64,000 bases of DNA from Parapedobacter indicus (GTDB lineage: Bacteria > Bacteroidota > Bacteroidia > Sphingobacteriales > Sphingobacteriaceae): the NCBI RefSeq assembly GCF_900113765.1, contig NZ_FOQO01000005.1:266762-330761 (forward strand). The letters are read 5' to 3'. Shown here piece after piece: positions 7,476 to 15,712 of the stretch. Every line of letters begins with the position of its first letter. Positions within the stretch are counted from its first letter, which is position 1. The translations under genes and the position numbers were made by a program. Below the pieces are notes generated by a model. That model was given only the letters and a program-made list of their open reading frames with translations. It had not been told where the DNA came from and made no database searches.

Positions 7476-9557
7476 ATGAAATTTTTAAATCGAGTAGCCA
7501 TTGCGGTGGTCATTCTTTCCTTTGCCTTTGGATGCAAGAAAGACCCCGTGACTCCCCCGGAAGAGCCTCGGGAGCCGGAGGAAGTAATTGGTAATGTCAT
7601 CAGCAACCTGGAAACAGCAGATACCATCAGCGTATTTGTCGACGCATTGAAAGGACTCGAGCTCTCTGCCACAGATGTGGAAGAAGGTATCACCGTGTTT
7701 GCACCGTTGAATGATGACGAAGCGCGAGCACAGCAAGCGCGTATGATGGGCAGCAAAAGGTCTTCCATACAAGCTTTTGGAACCGAAGATCTTACGTCGT
7801 CAGTGTTGAAAGACCATATCGTGAAAGGAGTTATTAAACTTGCGGATTTAACGAACGATCGAATGCTAACCAGCCTAAGCGGAAAAGAACTAAAAGTAAG
7901 CCGTGTTGGGAAGAAGATCTGGATAAACGGGGTTCAAATTGGAAGTGACGAGATCGGAGCGACGGATGATCAGGTCGTCTATACGGTGAAGACCTTGCTT
8001 TCGGGCACCTCCGTTGATGACGAACTACAGACCACTTCACTGGAAGTAGTAGTTTGGGATGCAACGGCTTGGACACCGGAAAAGCCGAAGGGGGTCCGGG
8101 CAGAAAGCGGCACAGTTTGGCTGTATGCCAGTCAGGAAGACTATGCGAACAGCGTGGTGGCGTATGAAGCAGCGATTGACACCGGGAAGGCGATATTTGA
8201 GGATATTAAAGCGGGCACTTACTATGTAGAGGTGGAGTATGGAGATAAGTATAACATCTTTTATGAAGGTGAAGAAGCTCAAGACGGATATTATTTTGGG
8301 ATGGCCGCAGCAGGGATCTTTCAGTCACAAAGCGACGTTGATGGATGGGCTGAGCAGCCGGATGCAGCAGTGGGCAATTTCAAATGGACAGATTCCAATT
8401 CGGATGGTGTGATTAATGCCGGCGACATGGTAAAAATGCCCTACGAGAATGCCGAGATAAAGGATGGAAGGGTTAAAACCGTTGAAATATTTGTCGGATA
8501 TGACAACAACGCTGCACAAAAACCATTGACACTGGAGGAATTTGATGCACAGCTAAATACGGCTCATGACCGAATTGGGGGATGGCAAAAGGAACTAGCG
8601 GTGGCCGATGCGTTGCTGGGAGGGGAGGCAGTTTCAGACACATTAGGTGCGGCGTTGAATGGTCAATTCGGACCGCTGAACAACTTTTCTTTTACACCGG
8701 CAGTCCCAGTAATCAACCAGCTTTGGCAAGGCGGTTATTCGGTTATCCACTCATTGAATGCGATAGAGAGCCGTGCTCCGCAGGCGGCAGAATTGGGAAC
8801 ATTACGGTTATTCAGGGCTTATATCTATATGCAACTGATGCATTATTTTGGAAAGGTCCCCCTGCTTACGGTGGAAACTCAAGGAGCCAGCCTTTCCAAT
8901 TCCGACCCGGACGCGGTTTATAATTTTATTGTTGCAGAGCTTGAACAGGTCAGTGGGCAATTACCTCAACAGGCTGCGGATGGTGGTGTTTCCAAGGGAG
9001 CAGCACAGGCGCTGCTGGCGAAGGCCGCTTTGTTCAAAGGCAATTTCCAGCTTGCAATTACGTTGACGGACCAGATTATCGCTTCGGGAGCTTATGCGTT
9101 GGCGGCCAACACAACCCAGATTTTCAAGCCGAGCGGCAGTGAGGTTATTTGGGATCATTCTGAAACGATGAGGGAAGATATAAAACGGTTCTTCTATAAC
9201 CGCAGTGTGTTTCCCATCATTCGGTATACTGAAGTGATGCTCATGAATGCGGAAGCTAAGGCCGCGAGCGGCAAGCTGACAGAAGCCGGCCAAGTTTATA
9301 ATCAACTGGCTTCTCGGCGCGGAATCCCTCCGATTGGCGAGGCCGTATCTGCTCAAGCATTTGCCGATCAATTGCATACGCTCTGGAGAATTGAAATGCC
9401 AAAAGAGGGAGGCCGATTTGTGAACTTAGTCCGTTGGCATAAGGCTGCCGAAGAGTTGGGCAGCAAGGGATATATGGAAGGTAAAAGCAACGTGTTGCCC
9501 ATTCCCCAAGTGGTTATCGATGCAAACCCGGGAATGCTGCAAAATAGCGGCTATTGA
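7476..9557 (+). CDS. Lipoprotein with fasciclin (FAS1) domain fused to a SusD/RagB domain
   Basis: A lipoprotein signal peptide ends in the lipobox FAFGC, followed by KKD, as in surface-exported Bacteroidota lipoproteins. Residues about 40-175 form a FAS1-like domain (GITVFAPLND, SSVLKDHIVKGVIKLADL, KKIWINGVQIGSDEI, VVYTVKTLL). Residues about 185-350 are a beta-rich linker containing the calcium-loop-like DSNSDGVINAGDMV. Residues about 370-693 are SusD/RagB-like, with LRLFRAYIYMQLMHYFGKVP, GAAQALLAKAALFKGNF, RYTEVMLMNAEAKAASGK, IEMPKEGGRFVNLVRW and the terminal PGMLQNSGY. SusD proteins form the lid of a TonB-dependent SusC transporter; no susC lies nearby. A role in capturing or adhering to a glycan is inferred. 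Confidence 0.85.
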   Translation: MKFLNRVAIAVVILSFAFGCKKDPVTPPEEPREPEEVIGNVISNLETADTISVFVDALKGLELSATDVEEGITVFAPLNDDEARAQQARMMGSKRSSIQAFGTEDLTSSVLKDHIVKGVIKLADLTNDRMLTSLSGKELKVSRVGKKIWINGVQIGSDEIGATDDQVVYTVKTLLSGTSVDDELQTTSLEVVVWDATAWTPEKPKGVRAESGTVWLYASQEDYANSVVAYEAAIDTGKAIFEDIKAGTYYVEVEYGDKYNIFYEGEEAQDGYYFGMAAAGIFQSQSDVDGWAEQPDAAVGNFKWTDSNSDGVINAGDMVKMPYENAEIKDGRVKTVEIFVGYDNNAAQKPLTLEEFDAQLNTAHDRIGGWQKELAVADALLGGEAVSDTLGAALNGQFGPLNNFSFTPAVPVINQLWQGGYSVIHSLNAIESRAPQAAELGTLRLFRAYIYMQLMHYFGKVPLLTVETQGASLSNSDPDAVYNFIVAELEQVSGQLPQQAADGGVSKGAAQALLAKAALFKGNFQLAITLTDQIIASGAYALAANTTQIFKPSGSEVIWDHSETMREDIKRFFYNRSVFPIIRYTEVMLMNAEAKAASGKLTEAGQVYNQLASRRGIPPIGEAVSAQAFADQLHTLWRIEMPKEGGRFVNLVRWHKAAEELGSKGYMEGKSNVLPIPQVVIDANPGMLQNSGY

Positions 9558-9587
9558 GATTACAACCTAAAATTTCGTTTGTGTTTG

Positions 9588-9630
9588 GAACCCGGCCTAT
9601 TCATTGGAATTGGTCGGGTTCTCTTTTCTT
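9588..9630 (+). terminator. Rho-independent terminator after the FAS1-SusD gene
   Basis: GAACCCG (9588-9594) pairs with CGGGTTC (9615-9621) and is followed by TCTTTTCTT. It lies 31 bases after the stop of the FAS1-SusD gene, between convergent genes. Confidence 0.6.
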
Positions 9631-9703
9631 CAAAAAAACATCGGCCTTGAAGCGGGGAGCCCCAAGACCGAATAATCAACCTAAACCTAAAAATTTAATT
9701 TCG

Positions 9704-10264
9704 TTATTTCACCCGTTCAATATACTCACCCGAGCGCGTATCAACCTTCACTTTATCTCCCTGGTTCACAAAAAGTGGTACCCGTATTTCTACACCTGTT
9801 TCTACTGTCGCACTTTTTAGCGCATTTGTAGACGTATCACCTTTCACGGCCGGCTCTGTATAGGTGATTTCCAATTCTACCGTAGTGGGCGCCTGTGCCA
9901 TAATAGGCTCATCACTTTCCATCGCCACCAGCACCTGCATACCCTCTTTCAAAAAACGTGCCGAACTGCCAAATAGGTGCTTTGGAATATTGAACTGTTC
10001 AAATGTGTTGTTGTCCATGACAACGAAAGTGTCCCCATCTTCGTATAGGTACTGGTAATCATTGGTTTCTACCCGGGCAATTTCCACTTCCTCGTCGGTC
10101 CGAAAACGGTATTCTACGAGTTTTCCGGTTTTAACATTGCGCATTTTGGCTTGGTAAAATGCGCGGAGGTTACCCGGTGTCCGATGGATATATTCATCAA
10201 CGGACACCAATTCACCGTTGAAGCGTAAGATGTTGCCGGTTTTTACTTCTGAGGCTTTGGACAT
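9704..10264 (-). CDS. efp: Translation elongation factor P
   Basis: EF-P binds between the P and E sites of the ribosome and rescues stalling at proline runs. All three beta-barrel domains are present, including the conserved EITYTEPAVKGDT, ATVETGVEIRVPLF and GDKVKVDTRSGEYIERV. Instead of the lysine-bearing KPGKG-type tip, the loop reads HRTPGNLRAF, so Asn32 occupies the position that carries the modified Lys or Arg in other bacteria. No modifying enzyme (EpmA, EarP, YmfI) is visible in the window. It is the last gene of the lpx cluster but has its own promoter. Confidence 0.95.
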   Translation of the reverse strand: MSKASEVKTGNILRFNGELVSVDEYIHRTPGNLRAFYQAKMRNVKTGKLVEYRFRTDEEVEIARVETNDYQYLYEDGDTFVVMDNNTFEQFNIPKHLFGSSARFLKEGMQVLVAMESDEPIMAQAPTTVELEITYTEPAVKGDTSTNALKSATVETGVEIRVPLFVNQGDKVKVDTRSGEYIERVK

Positions 10265-10298
10265 ACTATTAAATTTATGACAATGTATAATGTGGGAT

Positions 10299-10329
10299 CA
10301 AAGATACAAAACAGGCTTCCTTTTTACAA
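10299..10329 (-). promoter_or_regulatory. Promoter of efp (TTG-N20-TATCTTTG)
   Basis: On the minus strand TTG (10327-10329) is followed after exactly 20 bases by TATCTTTG (10299-10306), a full match to the Bacteroidota -33/-7 consensus. The predicted 5' leader is about 30 bases. The -33 element overlaps the 3' end of the ABC ATPase gene. Confidence 0.65.
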
Positions 10330-10944
10330 TTTGTAATCTATAATGTTGATTACCTGCTCACAAAATCCGTATTCCTTTTCTTGGTTTGAGCAAACGATGA
10401 CCAGGCGTGTGGCTCGTGTTTCGGTCACCAGATTGAGGTACCAGTCTACCCCCTGTTTGTCCAGGTTACTCGTTGGTTCGTCCAATAATACAAGCGGGGC
10501 GTCGGAACAGCAGGCCAGGGCTAGTTTTACCCGTTGTTTCATGCCCGAAGAGAAGTGCCGGATTTGCCGGTCTTTGGCGTGACGGAGTCCCAACAGTTCC
10601 AGAAACGCTTCTTCGTCGAAGCCGGTTAGGTAATTCCGGAGGGCAAAATGAAAGCGGATCTGTTCGATGAGCGTGAACTCTTCGATGAGCTCCATGTAAG
10701 GAGCCGCCAGCGAAAGGTGCTGGTAAAGGGAATCGGGTTCGATCTTTTTTTCGGCCGCCATATAACGAATATGACCAGCAGAAGGGATCAGACTGGCGGC
10801 AATGACCTGCAAGAAAGTAGATTTACCCGACCCATTCGGCCCCAATACGGCGTAGCTTTGGCCGGTTTGGAACTGATAGTCGATGTGCCGGAAAACCCAT
10901 TCACGATTAAATCGCCTGCCGATGTCTTCCAACGAAATGACCAT
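10324..10944 (-). CDS. ABC transporter ATP-binding protein (lone ATPase)
   Basis: A short single-domain ABC ATPase of 206 residues: Walker A GPNGSGKST, signature FSSGMKQR, Walker B PLVLLDEPTSNLD, and a switch region in which IVCSNQEKE replaces the usual histidine motif. It lies three bases after lpxA stops and shares that operon. No permease gene is adjacent. The partner and substrate are unknown; an envelope-related role is inferred only from its neighbours. Confidence 0.85.
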   Translation of the reverse strand: MVISLEDIGRRFNREWVFRHIDYQFQTGQSYAVLGPNGSGKSTFLQVIAASLIPSAGHIRYMAAEKKIEPDSLYQHLSLAAPYMELIEEFTLIEQIRFHFALRNYLTGFDEEAFLELLGLRHAKDRQIRHFSSGMKQRVKLALACCSDAPLVLLDEPTSNLDKQGVDWYLNLVTETRATRLVIVCSNQEKEYGFCEQVINIIDYKL

Positions 10945-10947
10945 AAC

Positions 10948-11742
10948 CTAGAGTAAGCCTTTGCTTTGGCCAAACCCTTTCATAACTCCTCTATTGGAGT
11001 TCCGCACGAAGTCGAGAATTTCATCCCGTATTTCCGTGGGTTTGTATTCTGCCTCAATAATATCCAACGCTTTCGCTAGGTTGTTGTTTTTGACGAACAG
11101 TACCCGGTAGATATCTTGTATCTCGTTGATCTGGTTGGAAGAAAACCCTCTTCTCCGTAGCCCGACGGAATTGATTCCGACGTACGATAAAGGTTCCCGG
11201 GCAGCTTTGACAAAGGGAGGCACGTCTTTGCGTACCAGCGAGCCACCGGCGATAAAGGCATGTGAGCCGATGTGACAAAACTGGTGTACGGCAACCATCC
11301 CTGCTAATACCACGTAATCGCCTACGGTGATGTGGCCTGCAAGCGTACTATTATTGGAGAAAATACAATTATCCCCCACAATGCAGTCGTGCGCAATATG
11401 GCTGTATGCTTGAATCAAGCAGTTTTTACCGATTACGGTTTTCCATTTGTCCTTGGTCCCCCGGTTTACGGTGACACACTCCCGGATGGTGGTGTTGTCA
11501 CCAATTTCGGCGGTGGTTTCCTCCCCGTCAAACTTAAGATCCTGTGGGATGCCCGAAATAACGGCGCCGGGGAATATGCGGCAGTTTTTACCGATCCGCG
11601 CTCCGTCCATGATGGTTACGTTGGACCCGATCCATGTGCCTTCTTCGATCACTACATCTTTATGGATGGTGACAAAAGGCTCGATGACGACATTGCCGGC
11701 AATCTTGGCCTGCGGGTGTATGTATGCTAAGGGTTGTATCAT
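10948..11742 (-). CDS. lpxA: UDP-N-acetylglucosamine acyltransferase
   Basis: LpxA performs the first step of lipid A synthesis, moving a 3-hydroxyacyl chain from ACP to UDP-GlcNAc. A left-handed beta helix of hexapeptide repeats fills the N-terminal two thirds, with the catalytic histidine in HIAHDCIVGDN and the family segments AGMVAVHQFCHIGSHAF and GINSVGLRRRGFSSNQI. Length (264 residues) is normal. Its ATG overlaps the lpxC-fabZ stop by four bases, which indicates translational coupling. Confidence 0.96.
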   Translation of the reverse strand: MIQPLAYIHPQAKIAGNVVIEPFVTIHKDVVIEEGTWIGSNVTIMDGARIGKNCRIFPGAVISGIPQDLKFDGEETTAEIGDNTTIRECVTVNRGTKDKWKTVIGKNCLIQAYSHIAHDCIVGDNCIFSNNSTLAGHITVGDYVVLAGMVAVHQFCHIGSHAFIAGGSLVRKDVPPFVKAAREPLSYVGINSVGLRRRGFSSNQINEIQDIYRVLFVKNNNLAKALDIIEAEYKPTEIRDEILDFVRNSNRGVMKGFGQSKGLL

Positions 11743-13148
11743 GATGCTTGGCTCTCTTTTACTTTTACAATCTGAGCCATCAACTCTGCTTCCACCACGA
11801 TTTTTTCGCCAACCATGCCCACGCCTTTCATTTGGGCAATGCCCCTGCGGATGGGTTCGAGGAGATCGCAGCGGAAAATGATGGTGTCTCCGGGATTCAC
11901 TTGTGCCTTAAACCGGGCATTTTCGATTTTAAGAAAGAGGGTAAGGTAGTTTTCGGGATCAGGCACGGTACTAAGAACGAGGATTCCACCGGTTTGGGCC
12001 ATGGCCTCTATCTGCAGCACGCCCGGGAAAACGGGTGCTCCGGGGAAATGACCCATGAACAGATCTTCGTTCATCGTGACGTTTTTCAGTCCAACGACAT
12101 GCGTTTTGGTCAGTTCCAGAATTTTATCGATCATCAGAAATGGCTGCCTGTGGGGCAGAATTTTCATGATCTGTACCGTGTCGTACAGCGGCGGCATGTT
12201 GGGATCGTATACCTTTATGTATTTGCGGCCTTTTTCTTTTTTTATCTGTGCTTTGATTTTTTTGGCGAAAGCTACGTTTGCGGCGTGTCCGGGCCGCGCT
12301 GCCATGATGTGGCCTTTGATGGGGCGTCCTACCAGCGCAAGGTCACCGATCATGTCAAGCAGCTTATGCCGGGCGGGTTCATTTTGGTGGCGCAGTTCGA
12401 TGTTGTCCAATATACCTTCCTTGGCCACGTCGATATCATCGCGATTAAACAATTTCGCCAAGTGACGCAGCTCGTCTTTACTGACCTCTTTATCGACAAC
12501 GACAATGGCATTGTTGAGGTCGCCCCCTTTGATAAGGTTGTTTTTCAATAGCATCTCCAATTCGTGCAGAAAGCAAAATGTGCGCGACGAGGCGATATCT
12601 TTGGAGAATTCGTCGATGTTGCTGATGGAGGCATGCTGACTGCCCAGTACCGGAGAGTTGAAGTCTATCATGCAGGTGAAGCGATACCCATCCAGTGGCA
12701 TGGCGACCATTTCAACCTTCCGATCAGATTCGGTATGGTGAATGTTGTGCGGGATTTCATAATAATCGCGGTCGGCCAGTTGATCCACATAGCCAATTTG
12801 TTCAATTGCTTTGACAAAGGGAGCGGAACTACCGTCCATAATAGGTACTTCGGGACCATCGATATCGATGAGCACATTGTCGATCTGCAAGCCCACCAAT
12901 GCGGCCATCAAGTGCTCAATCGTACTCACGCTTGCGCCGTTTTGAGAGATGGTCGTTCCGCGCGACGTATCCGACACATTGTCAGCGTCGACAAGGATGG
13001 TCGGTTGCTTTTCGAGGTCGATGCGCCTGAACCGGTACCAATGTTGTTCGGGAGCTGGTTTCAGGGTGATGGTGACGGGTTTACCCGTGTGGAGCCCTAC
13101 ACCGGAGATACTGATTTCTGATTTGATTGTTCGTTGTTTTACGTTCAT
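11739..13148 (-). CDS. lpxC-fabZ: Bifunctional LpxC deacetylase / FabZ 3-hydroxyacyl-ACP dehydratase
   Basis: Residues 1-300 are LpxC, the zinc deacetylase that commits the cell to lipid A, with EHLMAALVGLQIDN, the ligand motif HKLLD, and GRPIKGHIMAARPGH. Residues 315-469 are FabZ, the fatty-acid dehydratase, with ILPHRQPFLMIDKI and GHFPGAPVFPGVLQIEAMAQ carrying its catalytic His and Glu. This fusion is characteristic of Bacteroidota. The ATG at 13148 (MNVKQRT) is preferred to the in-frame TTG at 13157. The gene lies between lpxD and lpxA. Confidence 0.96.
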   Translation of the reverse strand: MNVKQRTIKSEISISGVGLHTGKPVTITLKPAPEQHWYRFRRIDLEKQPTILVDADNVSDTSRGTTISQNGASVSTIEHLMAALVGLQIDNVLIDIDGPEVPIMDGSSAPFVKAIEQIGYVDQLADRDYYEIPHNIHHTESDRKVEMVAMPLDGYRFTCMIDFNSPVLGSQHASISNIDEFSKDIASSRTFCFLHELEMLLKNNLIKGGDLNNAIVVVDKEVSKDELRHLAKLFNRDDIDVAKEGILDNIELRHQNEPARHKLLDMIGDLALVGRPIKGHIMAARPGHAANVAFAKKIKAQIKKEKGRKYIKVYDPNMPPLYDTVQIMKILPHRQPFLMIDKILELTKTHVVGLKNVTMNEDLFMGHFPGAPVFPGVLQIEAMAQTGGILVLSTVPDPENYLTLFLKIENARFKAQVNPGDTIIFRCDLLEPIRRGIAQMKGVGMVGEKIVVEAELMAQIVKVKESQAS

Positions 13149-13193
13149 CGCTGTCAATTGGCTGAACCGCCAATGGGCGGAACAGCGCTTCGT

Positions 13194-14234
13194 TTATTTT
13201 GATAGTTCTTTAGTTAATAACAATTGCTCCAGTTCCTCGAGTCGGCGTTCCAATTCGGGCAAGCGGGAATACACTACCTGCGATCGCATCTGTGCGTTGT
13301 AAGGAGCCGCCGGGCTGCCTGACCATTTTTTGCCTGAATCGGCGATGGTGCGATTCACTCCGGATTGTGCCTGTATTTGGCTGCCATTGGCGATACTGAT
13401 GTGCCCGACGATGCCGACCTGTCCACCTACCACGGCATTTTCGCCGATTTTGGTACTGCCTGAAATACCCGATTGGGCAGCGATCACGGTATTTTTGCCG
13501 ATTTCCACGTTATGCGCCACTTGGATCAAGTTGTCCAGCTTTACGCCCTGGCGAATAACTGTCGAACCCATGGTTGCCCGGTCTATGACCGTATTGGCAC
13601 CTATTTCCACGTCGTTTTCAATGATTACATTCCCGATTTGACTGATCTTGTTATACGTTCCGTCGTCCTGGGGTGCAAAGCCGAAGCCATCGCTGCCGAT
13701 AACCGTGCCGGAGTGGATGATGACACGCTCGCCGATCACGCAATCAAAATAGACGGATACGCCTGGGAACAGCGTCGTGTCGTTGCCTATTTTGACATTC
13801 TCTCCAATGTATACATGCGGGTATATTTTGCAGTTATCCTGAATGACCACATCTTTGTCTATATAGGTGAAGGCGCCGATGTAAACATTTTTTCCAATTC
13901 TGGCAGTCGGATGAATAAACACCGGGTTTTCGATACCGGTTTTGTCCAAACGCATCTTGTTGTAAACTTCCAGCAGCATGGAAAATGCGGAATAGGCATT
14001 TTTTACCCGAATCAAGGTACTTACCACAGGCTTGTCCAGCTTCAGATCGTGATTGACAATGACGATCGATGCTTCGGTTGTGTACAGGTACTGTTCGTAT
14101 TTCGGATTGGACAAAAAAGAGAGGCTACCTGCTTTTGCCTCTTCGATTTTGGCCAGTTGCTCCACCATCACATCGGGATTCCCTTCAAGGGAACCATTTA
14201 CGAGCGTTGCTATTTGATGTGCGGAAAATTGCAT
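13194..14234 (-). CDS. lpxD: UDP-3-O-(3-hydroxyacyl)glucosamine N-acyltransferase
   Basis: LpxD adds the second 3-hydroxyacyl chain in lipid A synthesis. It has the N-terminal uridine-binding region (KIEEAKAGSLSFLSNPKYE), a long hexapeptide beta helix (GTVIGSDGFGFAPQDDGTY, HNVEIGKNTVIAAQSGISG, VGGQVGIVGHISI) and a C-terminal helix. The ATG at 14234 (MQFSAHQ) is chosen over the TTG at 14240 because the -7 box overlaps that TTG. The product works in the cytoplasm directly after LpxC. Confidence 0.95.
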   Translation of the reverse strand: MQFSAHQIATLVNGSLEGNPDVMVEQLAKIEEAKAGSLSFLSNPKYEQYLYTTEASIVIVNHDLKLDKPVVSTLIRVKNAYSAFSMLLEVYNKMRLDKTGIENPVFIHPTARIGKNVYIGAFTYIDKDVVIQDNCKIYPHVYIGENVKIGNDTTLFPGVSVYFDCVIGERVIIHSGTVIGSDGFGFAPQDDGTYNKISQIGNVIIENDVEIGANTVIDRATMGSTVIRQGVKLDNLIQVAHNVEIGKNTVIAAQSGISGSTKIGENAVVGGQVGIVGHISIANGSQIQAQSGVNRTIADSGKKWSGSPAAPYNAQMRSQVVYSRLPELERRLEELEQLLLTKELSK

Positions 14235-14237
14235 CTG

Positions 14238-14245
14238 CAAATGTA
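14238..14245 (-). promoter_or_regulatory. -7 promoter box TACATTTG next to the lpxD ATG
   Basis: TACATTTG on the minus strand is separated from the lpxD ATG by only CAG, which would give a leaderless transcript for the lpxD-lpxC-lpxA operon. The -33 element is weak. Confidence 0.45.
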
Positions 14246-14288
14246 TAAGTTTAAACGATATATATTAAAATTTTTACTGGTTATCAGC

Positions 14289-15527
14289 TTATTGATGAGT
14301 TGCTAACAATTCTTTTGGAAAGGACACGGCAAATTTCCGTACTTTCTTTGATAGCGTCTCTAAATTGGACAGATCGGACGCCTCCGCAATATCCTGTATG
14401 CTACCGTCTTTCATTAAAATCTTAATGTTACTGCTATTTAGTTCGTAAGCACTGTTTTCAATCAATTGTGTCCATACATAATAATCCACGTGAGCCACAT
14501 CTATACCAAAGTACGTTACCGCCCGGGCCTTCAACTCATCAATAAACCGACTATCCAACTCGCTGTTGTACAGTTCGGTATGGTATAAGGTGCGCGCCAT
14601 AAGCCGTGAACACAACATCTGCAAAATGGGGTCGTCATGATACGCCCAAGTTTTCACGGCAGACAAGATGTCTGTGTCATCGAGACGTGAAAAATGGGTC
14701 AAATGTGACACATTTTCGGTGAAATTTGCTCGGGTAATCTTATTGCGCAAAAAATGTTCCAAGGATGGTGAGGCAAAAAGAGAAATACCGTTTCCATACA
14801 GTTCTTTTGCCCGTTGCAGGATTTTCAGCAGCATTTGCTCAGCACCGAGCACCGTTTTATGCAGGTAGACTTGCCAATACATCAGACGTCTGGCGATCAA
14901 AAATTTTTCGATTGAATAAATCCCCTTATGTTCAATGACCAATTCGTTGCCAACTACATTCATCATTTTGATAATCCGGTCGAAACTAATGACACCTTCG
15001 GCCACACCGGTAAAGAAACTGTCGCGGCTGAGGTAATCCATGCGATCGAGATCAAGCTGGCCGGATATCAGCTGATGGAGGAATCTCTTGGGATGACGGT
15101 TATTGAAAATCTCAATGGCCAAGTCGAGTCTCCTGGCAAACACTTCGTTGAGCTCCGCCATCATTAATGCTGACAGCAGCTCGTGCGATACCCCTTCGAC
15201 CAATGTATGTTCGAGCGAATGCGAAAACGGGCCATGACCAATGTCGTGCAAAAGAATAGCTACAAGCGCCGCTTCCTCTTCAGCTTCCGTAATAACGGTT
15301 CCCTTACCGCGAAGTGTCTCCACAGCCAGCGCCATGAGATGCATCGCTCCCAATGCATGCTGAAAACGGGTATGCAGGGCTCCGGGGTAGACCAAATGCG
15401 TCATGCTAACCTGCTTGATATACCGCAGGCGTTGAAAGTAGGGATGTTGGATCAGGTCAAATATAAAACCGGATGGGATGGATATGAATCCATAAACAGG
15501 GTCGTTAATGATCTTCTTTTTATTCAA
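14289..15527 (-). CDS. HD-domain phosphohydrolase (dGTPase-like)
   Basis: An HD-superfamily metal-dependent phosphohydrolase with the HD motif in AILLHDIGHGPFSHSLEHTL, an N-terminal HTRFQHALGAMHL supplying another ligand, and LDLDRMDYLSRDSFFTGVAEG, typical of dNTP-hydrolase-like members. The length of 412 residues fits. The substrate is not known; dNTP hydrolysis is a family-based guess. The start is TTG, since no ATG lies in frame nearby. It is the first of the minus-strand genes leading into the lpx operon. Confidence 0.85.
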   Translation of the reverse strand: MNKKKIINDPVYGFISIPSGFIFDLIQHPYFQRLRYIKQVSMTHLVYPGALHTRFQHALGAMHLMALAVETLRGKGTVITEAEEEAALVAILLHDIGHGPFSHSLEHTLVEGVSHELLSALMMAELNEVFARRLDLAIEIFNNRHPKRFLHQLISGQLDLDRMDYLSRDSFFTGVAEGVISFDRIIKMMNVVGNELVIEHKGIYSIEKFLIARRLMYWQVYLHKTVLGAEQMLLKILQRAKELYGNGISLFASPSLEHFLRNKITRANFTENVSHLTHFSRLDDTDILSAVKTWAYHDDPILQMLCSRLMARTLYHTELYNSELDSRFIDELKARAVTYFGIDVAHVDYYVWTQLIENSAYELNSSNIKILMKDGSIQDIAEASDLSNLETLSKKVRKFAVSFPKELLATHQ

Positions 15528-15564
15528 CGTTTATTTTGCTTTGCAGTAGGACTGCTGCCCTCCG

Positions 15565-15585
15565 CAAAAATACCCTGCAAAGATA
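15565..15585 (-). promoter_or_regulatory. Two -7 promoter boxes upstream of the HD hydrolase
   Basis: TATTTTTG (15565-15572) and TATCTTTG (15578-15585) lie in tandem on the minus strand, 38 and 51 bases before the TTG start. Both fit TAnnTTTG; neither has a clear -33 TTG. Confidence 0.4.
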
Positions 15586-15712
15586 CGGCAGATGCCTGTT
15601 AATTTTTGTTAAAAATGTCGACGCCGCCAAACTTTTCGCTATGTTCGCGATTATTTCCATGGATAGAAAACCCATACACATTAATTATACGTATTAGTTA
15701 GTAGGAGTTGGC

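Noticed and set aside
11748-12551. A 267-codon plus-strand frame
   Set aside because: Antisense shadow of lpxC-fabZ; no recognisable domain and no ribosome-binding site.
13473-14306. A 277-codon plus-strand frame
   Set aside because: Antisense shadow of lpxD, whose hexapeptide repeats keep other frames open.
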